Positions 33,121 to 37,428 of a DNA stretch of 37,428 nucleotides are shown piece by piece (positions within the stretch are counted from its first letter, which is position 1; each line of letters starts with the position of its first letter). Made by a program: the position numbers and the translations under genes. The notes beneath the pieces were generated by a model that searched no databases, was not told where the DNA came from, and saw nothing but the letters and a program-made list of their open reading frames with translations. This DNA comes from an uncultured Eubacteriales bacterium. Lineage in GTDB: Bacteria; Bacillota; Clostridia; Peptostreptococcales; Anaerovoracaceae. The DNA is taken from positions 1 to 37,428 of the forward strand of contig CACYLW010000014.1 in assembly GCA_902775345.1 (NCBI GenBank), in the 5' to 3' direction.

Positions 33121-34384
33121 AGAAGAACAGAATAAAAGCAAGCACGATCCGGGCAAAAGAAGGCCCATGATCTTTCCAAGAAAACCTGCATACGTGATAC
33201 TCCTTCTTGTCATGGGGCTTGTCGCGGCAGGGCTCATGGGCGCAATGGTCATGGTCAACACCTTCCCGCCTGATCTGACGATGATCATCCTTATCACGAT
33301 GGCGGCGCTTTTCATTCTTGCGGGCGTCATAATGGCAAGACACAAAAAATGGAAAAGGATCGTGGGAATAATTGTTGCGGCTTTATTCATCATCGTATTC
33401 GGCTCAGCGACATATTATCTGGGAAGCACCTACGCGATGATGACCAGCATAAGCAGCGACAGCGAGTTCTCCAACGCCGGAGGAGTCAGGTCAAACATCG
33501 ATCCTGCTGAAAACCCGTTCAACATATATCTGACAGGCATCGACCAGTGGGAAGCAGAGAAGGGTGAGGACCTTGAGCGAAGCGACGTGAACATGATCAT
33601 CACCGTCAATCCGCAGACAAAAAAGGTTCTTCTCACATCCATACCAAGAGACTCCTATGTGAAGCTCCATACTGCACAGCAGATGGATAAACTCACTCAT
33701 ACAGGTATATACGGAGTCGACGAGACACTGAATACCGTAGAGGACTGGCTCGGTATCGACCTTAACTATTACGTAAAGATGAACTTCTCCGGTGCAAGAG
33801 ATATTATCAACGCGATCGGAGGAATAAAGGTATATTCACCGGTAGAATTTGACAGCAGTCTGGCAGGTTACCATTACGTAAAGGGATGGAACCGTCTGAG
33901 CGGCAGGGAGGCGCTGTACTTCGCGAGAGAACGCAAGGCTTTCGAAGGGCAGGATTCCGTAAGGGTAGAGAACCAGCAGAGAGTCGTGGAAGCGATCATC
34001 AAGAGGGTGACTGCGAGCCCGGCGCTGCTTACAAACTACGGCGAAGTCATGGCAGCCTGTGAAAACAACCTGCACACTGACATGAGCTATTCCGAGATCA
34101 GAGATCTCGTAAAGATGCAGCTGAGCGACCTCAGCACATGGGAAATAAAGTCGCAGAAGATAGAAGGCGAATATGACGAAGACTATGTTGCTTCCTTGAC
34201 ACAGTCGATGAAATTCCAGATCTACAGGCCATCGGAAGAGTCCGTAAGCAAGTGCGTAAACGCAATAAACGGCGTTCTCAACCCGACAGAAGAAGAACTG
34301 GCAGCGGCGACCGCAGAGAGGCGGAAGGGATTTATCGGTAACGTAGTGAAACTGATGACCGAACGTGTAAAAAAGGAAGATTAA
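33107..34384 (+). CDS. LytR-CpsA-Psr (LCP) family wall-polymer ligase
   Basis: LCP enzymes move teichoic acid or capsular polymer from undecaprenyl diphosphate to peptidoglycan, outside the membrane. The 425-residue protein has three N-terminal membrane segments (about residues 22-105), then the LCP domain: NIYLTGIDQW, SDVNMIITVNPQTKKVLLTSIPRDSYV (with the conserved Arg-Asp), KLTHTGIYG, and the catalytic region ARERKAF...GQDSVRVENQQRV with conserved Arg residues. A C-terminal tail follows. It starts inside the 3' end of tagO with an AAGGA site and is thus coupled to the first step of the pathway. Which polymer is ligated is not readable from sequence. Confidence 0.9.
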   Translation: MAKNKEEQNKSKHDPGKRRPMIFPRKPAYVILLLVMGLVAAGLMGAMVMVNTFPPDLTMIILITMAALFILAGVIMARHKKWKRIVGIIVAALFIIVFGSATYYLGSTYAMMTSISSDSEFSNAGGVRSNIDPAENPFNIYLTGIDQWEAEKGEDLERSDVNMIITVNPQTKKVLLTSIPRDSYVKLHTAQQMDKLTHTGIYGVDETLNTVEDWLGIDLNYYVKMNFSGARDIINAIGGIKVYSPVEFDSSLAGYHYVKGWNRLSGREALYFARERKAFEGQDSVRVENQQRVVEAIIKRVTASPALLTNYGEVMAACENNLHTDMSYSEIRDLVKMQLSDLSTWEIKSQKIEGEYDEDYVASLTQSMKFQIYRPSEESVSKCVNAINGVLNPTEEELAAATAERRKGFIGNVVKLMTERVKKED

Positions 34385-34396
34385 AGGAGACGATCC

Positions 34397-35284
34397 ATGA
34401 AAGGAATCATACTTGCAGGCGGAGCCGGAACAAGGCTTTATCCGCTCACAATGGTAACGAGTAAGCAGCTGCTTCCGGTCTATGACAAGCCGATGATCTA
34501 TTATCCGCTGTCAACGCTCATGCTGGCGGGCATCAAGGACATACTGATCATCTCTACACCGGAGGACACACCGAGATTCGAGAACCTGCTCGGAGACGGA
34601 TCCCAGTTCGGTATCGATCTTACATATAAGGTGCAGCCGTCACCGGACGGCCTCGCGCAGGCTTTCATAATCGGTGAGGAGTTCCTCGGCGATGAGGCCG
34701 GTGTCATGATCCTCGGCGATAACATATTCTACGGCAACGGTTTCGGAAGGATACTGAGGAAAGCTGTGGATAACGCTGAGGCCGGCAGGGCTACCGTATT
34801 CGGATACTATGTAAACGACCCGGAGAGATTCGGCATAGTCGAGTTTGACGATGAAGGAAGAGTCATTTCCATAGAGGAAAAGCCGAAGCATCCTAAGAGC
34901 AATTACGCCGCAACGGGCCTGTATTTCTATCCGGCAGGCGTAAGCGCAATGGCGAAGCAGGTAAAGCCTTCCGCCAGAGGGGAGCTTGAGATAACCACTC
35001 TGAATGAAATGTACCTGCATGAAGGAAAACTTGATGTGCAGCTTCTCGGCCGTGGATTCGCATGGCTCGATACCGGAACAATGGATTCCCTGGTGGACGC
35101 AGCCGACTTCGTAAGGATGCTCGAGAAGAGGCAGGGCGTCAAGATCTCAGCGCCTGAGGAGATCGCGTTCAGAAACGACTGGATCGATAAAGAGGCGCTT
35201 CTCGAATCTGCCAGGAAATACGGCAAGAGCCCTTATGGAGATCACCTCAAGGCCGTAGCAGAGGGCAGACTTATAACTAAATGA
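34397..35284 (+). CDS. rfbA: Glucose-1-phosphate thymidylyltransferase
   Basis: Makes dTDP-glucose from dTTP and glucose 1-phosphate, the substrate of the dehydratase encoded at 26914. The 295-residue protein has the nucleotide-binding GGAGTR (8-13), the [20 protein letters not shown] block, [19 protein letters not shown], and [18 protein letters not shown], all typical of RfbA/RmlA. The ATG has an AAAGGAGA ribosome site just upstream. It is separated from rfbB by six genes but is on the same strand in the same apparent operon. The ATG at 35281 of the following reading frame overlaps its stop as ATGA. Confidence 0.93.
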   Translation: MKGIILAGGAGTRLYPLTMVTSKQLLPVYDKPMIYYPLSTLMLAGIKDILIISTPEDTPRFENLLGDGSQFGIDLTYKVQPSPDGLAQAFIIGEEFLGDEAGVMILGDNIFYGNGFGRILRKAVDNAEAGRATVFGYYVNDPERFGIVEFDDEGRVISIEEKPKHPKSNYAATGLYFYPAGVSAMAKQVKPSARGELEITTLNEMYLHEGKLDVQLLGRGFAWLDTGTMDSLVDAADFVRMLEKRQGVKISAPEEIAFRNDWIDKEALLESARKYGKSPYGDHLKAVAEGRLITK

Positions 35285-35298
35285 TCCAGAGGAAAATA

Positions 35299-36555
35299 AT
35301 GGGTATAGGCTCAGTTATAAAAAAGAAAATATTTGATATTGCCAAGGACAGCAAAGCGATCCGTGTCGTGCTCCGCAGCGAGCGCGACGCGCTTTATCGC
35401 GCAAAAATGGTGCTTGACGATCCTTTCGTGAAGATCGATGACAGGCTTGTATACTTCCAGACCTTTTCGGGACGCGGATACAGTGATTCGCCTAAGGCAA
35501 TGTATGAATACATGCTGAAGGCGCCGGAGTACTCGGATTACCGCTTCGTATGGAGCTTCAGAGACGCCGGAAAGTATTCGTTCCTGCTCAATAATGACAG
35601 AACAGAAGTCGTTGAGTTCAGGTCACGCGCAGACAACAAGGCGCTGCGCAGGGCGAAGTACTGGATATCGAATTACCGCATGCTCGACTATCAGTATCCG
35701 CGCAAGGGGCAGGTGTATACACAGTGCTGGCACGGCACGCCGCTCAAGAGGCTTGGTTACGACATACAGGCAAGCGACAACGCGATGAATTCGATCGAGG
35801 AGATCAGAGAAAAGTACAGGACGGATGCGGAGAAGTTCGCGTACATACTCTCGCCTTCACCTTTCGCGACAGAGAAATTCGCGACTGCATGGAATCTTGT
35901 CGCCACAGGGCAGACGGACAAGATCATAGAAGAGGGATATCCGAGAAACGACAGGCTCATCAATGTTTCAGGAGAGGAGCGTACCGGAATAAGGAAGAGC
36001 CTGGGCGTCGATGACAAGAAGGTCATCCTGTATGCTCCTACATGGCGCGACAATCAGCACGTCAGCGGAGAGGGATATACGTATAAGACGGAGGTCGATT
36101 TTGACAAGCTCAGAAGCGCGCTGGGAGATGAGTACGTGATACTGTTCAGGGCGCATTATCTGGTTGCCAACAGCTTTGACTTCAACCGTTACGGAGACTT
36201 CGTGCGCGATGTGTCCTCCTACAGCGACATAAACGACCTTTATATCGCCGCAGACCTCCTGATCACGGACTACTCCAGTGTCTTCTTCGACTATTCGAAC
36301 CTGATGAAGCCTGTGCTGTTCTACATGTATGACCTTGAGCAGTACGCAAATGAACTGAGGGGATTTTATCTGTCGCTGGATGAACTTCCGGGACCGGTCA
36401 TCAGGGATGAAGATACCCTGATAGCAGCCATAAAGGAAACCGGCGGATGGAAGCCTGATGAAAAGTACATCGAGTTCAACAAACGCTTCAATCCGTATGA
36501 GGACGGAAATGCGTCGGCCCGTGTGCTCAGGAGGGTGATCGGAACTTCCCGTTAA
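35299..36555 (+). CDS. CDP-alditol phosphotransferase (TagB/TagF family), medium form
   Basis: Third member in the window of the CDP-glycerol glycerophosphotransferase family, 418 residues from the chosen start. The blocks are VYFQTFSGRGYSDSPKAMYEYM at the N-terminus, VYTQCWHGTPLKRLGYD (catalytic-type His), EGYPRNDRL, ILYAPTWRDNQ, YVILFRAHYLV and LLITDYSSVFFDYS, a TagF/TarL-like pattern without an accessory domain. Start choice: ATG 35299 has AGAGGA (35288-35293) 5 bases upstream; ATG 35281 overlaps the rfbA stop as ATGA and would add six residues, and cannot be excluded. It is the last gene of the operon before a strong terminator. With the two other enzymes, it could separate primase, linker and polymerase roles. 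Confidence 0.87.
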   Translation: MGIGSVIKKKIFDIAKDSKAIRVVLRSERDALYRAKMVLDDPFVKIDDRLVYFQTFSGRGYSDSPKAMYEYMLKAPEYSDYRFVWSFRDAGKYSFLLNNDRTEVVEFRSRADNKALRRAKYWISNYRMLDYQYPRKGQVYTQCWHGTPLKRLGYDIQASDNAMNSIEEIREKYRTDAEKFAYILSPSPFATEKFATAWNLVATGQTDKIIEEGYPRNDRLINVSGEERTGIRKSLGVDDKKVILYAPTWRDNQHVSGEGYTYKTEVDFDKLRSALGDEYVILFRAHYLVANSFDFNRYGDFVRDVSSYSDINDLYIAADLLITDYSSVFFDYSNLMKPVLFYMYDLEQYANELRGFYLSLDELPGPVIRDEDTLIAAIKETGGWKPDEKYIEFNKRFNPYEDGNASARVLRRVIGTSR

Positions 36556-36585
36556 GAACGCTGAATAAGATATAATGATAAAAGA

Positions 36586-36615
36586 AAAAGAGATCTGCTT
36601 GCGCAGATCTCTTTT
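36586..36615. terminator. Strong bidirectional rho-independent terminator
   Basis: AAAAGAGATCTGC (36586-36598) and GCAGATCTCTTTT (36603-36615) form a perfect 13-bp stem with a TTGC loop. It serves both the plus-strand polymer operon and the minus-strand gcvPB gene, and marks the edge of the surface-polymer locus. Confidence 0.9.
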
Positions 36616-36631
36616 ATTCCTTTTGATTCGA

Positions 36632-37428
36632 CTAGTCGAATGTGTAACGCAGATGCGGTTCTCTTGCTGCCTTTGTGTCGTCGAGTCTCAGTACCGGCGT
36701 GGTCTGCGGTGCCATCTGTACGCTCTCAGGAGCATTGAAGATGCGGTCGTAGATCTCGCGGAATGCTGTGATAGCCTCGTCGAGCGTCTCCTTCGTCTCT
36801 GTCTCTGTAGGCTCGATCATGAGGGCCTCGTGGACGATCAGAGGGGAGGCCGATTACGAACTCGTGCATGCAGGTGGTATCGAATGCGATCGGATAGATA
36901 TCCTTCAGCTTCTCCTGCATGTAGTTTGCGTTCAGTACAGCGTTCTGAGCCAGAGTGTATACTTCCTTTCCGATGGTAAGCAGGTATGTGTAAGCCTTTA
37001 CCATTACGAGGAAGTTGCCGTAGAAGCCTGTCAGGTTACCGATGGACTTCTCAGCTCTCTCATAGTTCTCGCCGTCCTTGCATACCAGACCAGGTGCGAA
37101 TGGCGCCAGGAATTCCTTGTATGCGCATGGACCGCTGCCAGGACCGCCGCCGCCGTGAGGTGTAGAGAATGTCTTGTGCAGGTTCATATGGATTACGTCG
37201 AATCCGATGTCTGCCGGACGTACGATACCGATTACAGCGTTGAGGTTAGCTCCGTCATAGTAGCAGAGTCCGCCGGCCTCATGGACGAGTCTTGTGATCT
37301 CCATGATGTTAGGGTCGAAGAGACCGACTGTGTTAGGGTTGGTCAGCATCAGACCTGCAGTCTTAGGACCGAGGTGAGCCTTGAGGTCATCGATATCAAC
37401 TGTACCGTTCTCGTTCGACTTGATGACG
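36632..37428 (-). pseudogene. gcvPB: Glycine dehydrogenase (decarboxylating) subunit 2, GcvPB, 3' part with internal deletion and frame change
   Basis: The PLP subunit of the glycine cleavage P-protein; the gene runs off the right edge of the window. From the edge the frame reads VIKSNENGTVDIDDLK, LMLTNPNTVGLF, YYDGANLNAV, and the PLP-lysine block MNLHKTFSTPHGGGGPGSG, and continues to CMHEFVIGL. At about 36850 the family sequence then jumps to [24 protein letters not shown] in a different frame, ending at the TAG at 36632-36634. The segment usually found between (about 30 residues containing the GVxxxDxAKxL and HPPT parts) is missing and the frame is broken. This is either a real deletion making the gene a pseudogene or an assembly fault. 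Identity is certain; functional state is not. Confidence 0.85.

Noticed and set aside
1-37428. CRISPR arrays, insertion sequences, integrases, tRNA or rRNA genes
   Set aside because: None was found: no regularly spaced repeats, transposase-like frames, attachment-site repeats or tRNA-like clover-leaf sequence could be seen by reading both strands.

Overview
The window reads as chromosome of a Gram-positive anaerobe, most likely a clostridial Firmicute. The grounds are a wall-teichoic-acid (WTA)-type gene set, Gram-positive secreted wall proteins, AGGAGG-like ribosome sites with several GTG/TTG starts, and a separate PLP subunit gene for glycine decarboxylase (gcvPB). The genus cannot be fixed from sequence alone. 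I see no tRNA, rRNA, CRISPR array or insertion sequence, and there is no gene-free stretch longer than about 150 bases. Nearly the whole window is one cell-surface polymer locus.

Layout. (A) 109-3396, plus strand: a tight tarI-tarJ-tarG-tarH set that makes CDP-ribitol and exports a lipid-linked polymer. (B) 3403-4869, minus: a teichoic-acid-type GT2 glycosyltransferase. (C) 5021-7880, plus: a secreted Cys-rich NlpC/P60-like enzyme and ATP-grasp enzyme 1, ending in a terminator. (D) 7897-10133: a minus-strand anchored protein of unknown function, divergent from a second secreted enzyme with the same Cys-rich catalytic domain. (E) 10267-17854, plus: one apparent operon with a CDP-alditol phosphotransferase, ATP-grasp 2, a GtrB-like lipid-sugar synthase, a possible 35-residue basic peptide, ATP-grasp 3, a CapK/PaaK-like adenylating enzyme, an SDR epimerase and a membrane-anchored glycerophosphodiesterase. 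(F) 17916-20710: a divergent pair, a second GtrB-like synthase (minus) and a polytopic, GT-C-like membrane protein (plus). (G) 20835-24152: a secreted FN3/L,D-transpeptidase and a Wzx-type flippase. (H) 24169-26790, minus: a lipoprotein and a second large polytopic membrane protein. (I) 26914-36555, plus: rfbB, a WecE-type sugar aminotransferase, a second CDP-alditol phosphotransferase, a secreted beta-propeller-like protein, tagO, an LCP ligase, rfbA and a third CDP-alditol phosphotransferase, closed by a strong terminator. (J) 36632-37428, minus: the 3' part of gcvPB, which carries an internal deletion with a frame change.

How it may fit together (inference). TagO starts a polymer on undecaprenyl phosphate. 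The GT2 enzyme and three CDP-alditol phosphotransferases build it, TarGH exports it and the LCP protein attaches it to peptidoglycan. RfbA, RfbB and the aminotransferase should give a dTDP-4-amino-4,6-dideoxyhexose; no rfbC or rfbD is present, so this is not a rhamnose pathway. Two GtrB-like synthases, the flippase and two GT-C-like proteins could decorate the polymer outside the cell. The most unusual part is the set of three ATP-grasp ligases with an adenylating enzyme, which suggests amide- or ester-linked acyl/amino-acyl decoration, possibly on the 4-amino sugar. Secreted NlpC/P60-like, L,D-transpeptidase and glycerophosphodiesterase enzymes would act on wall or polymer.
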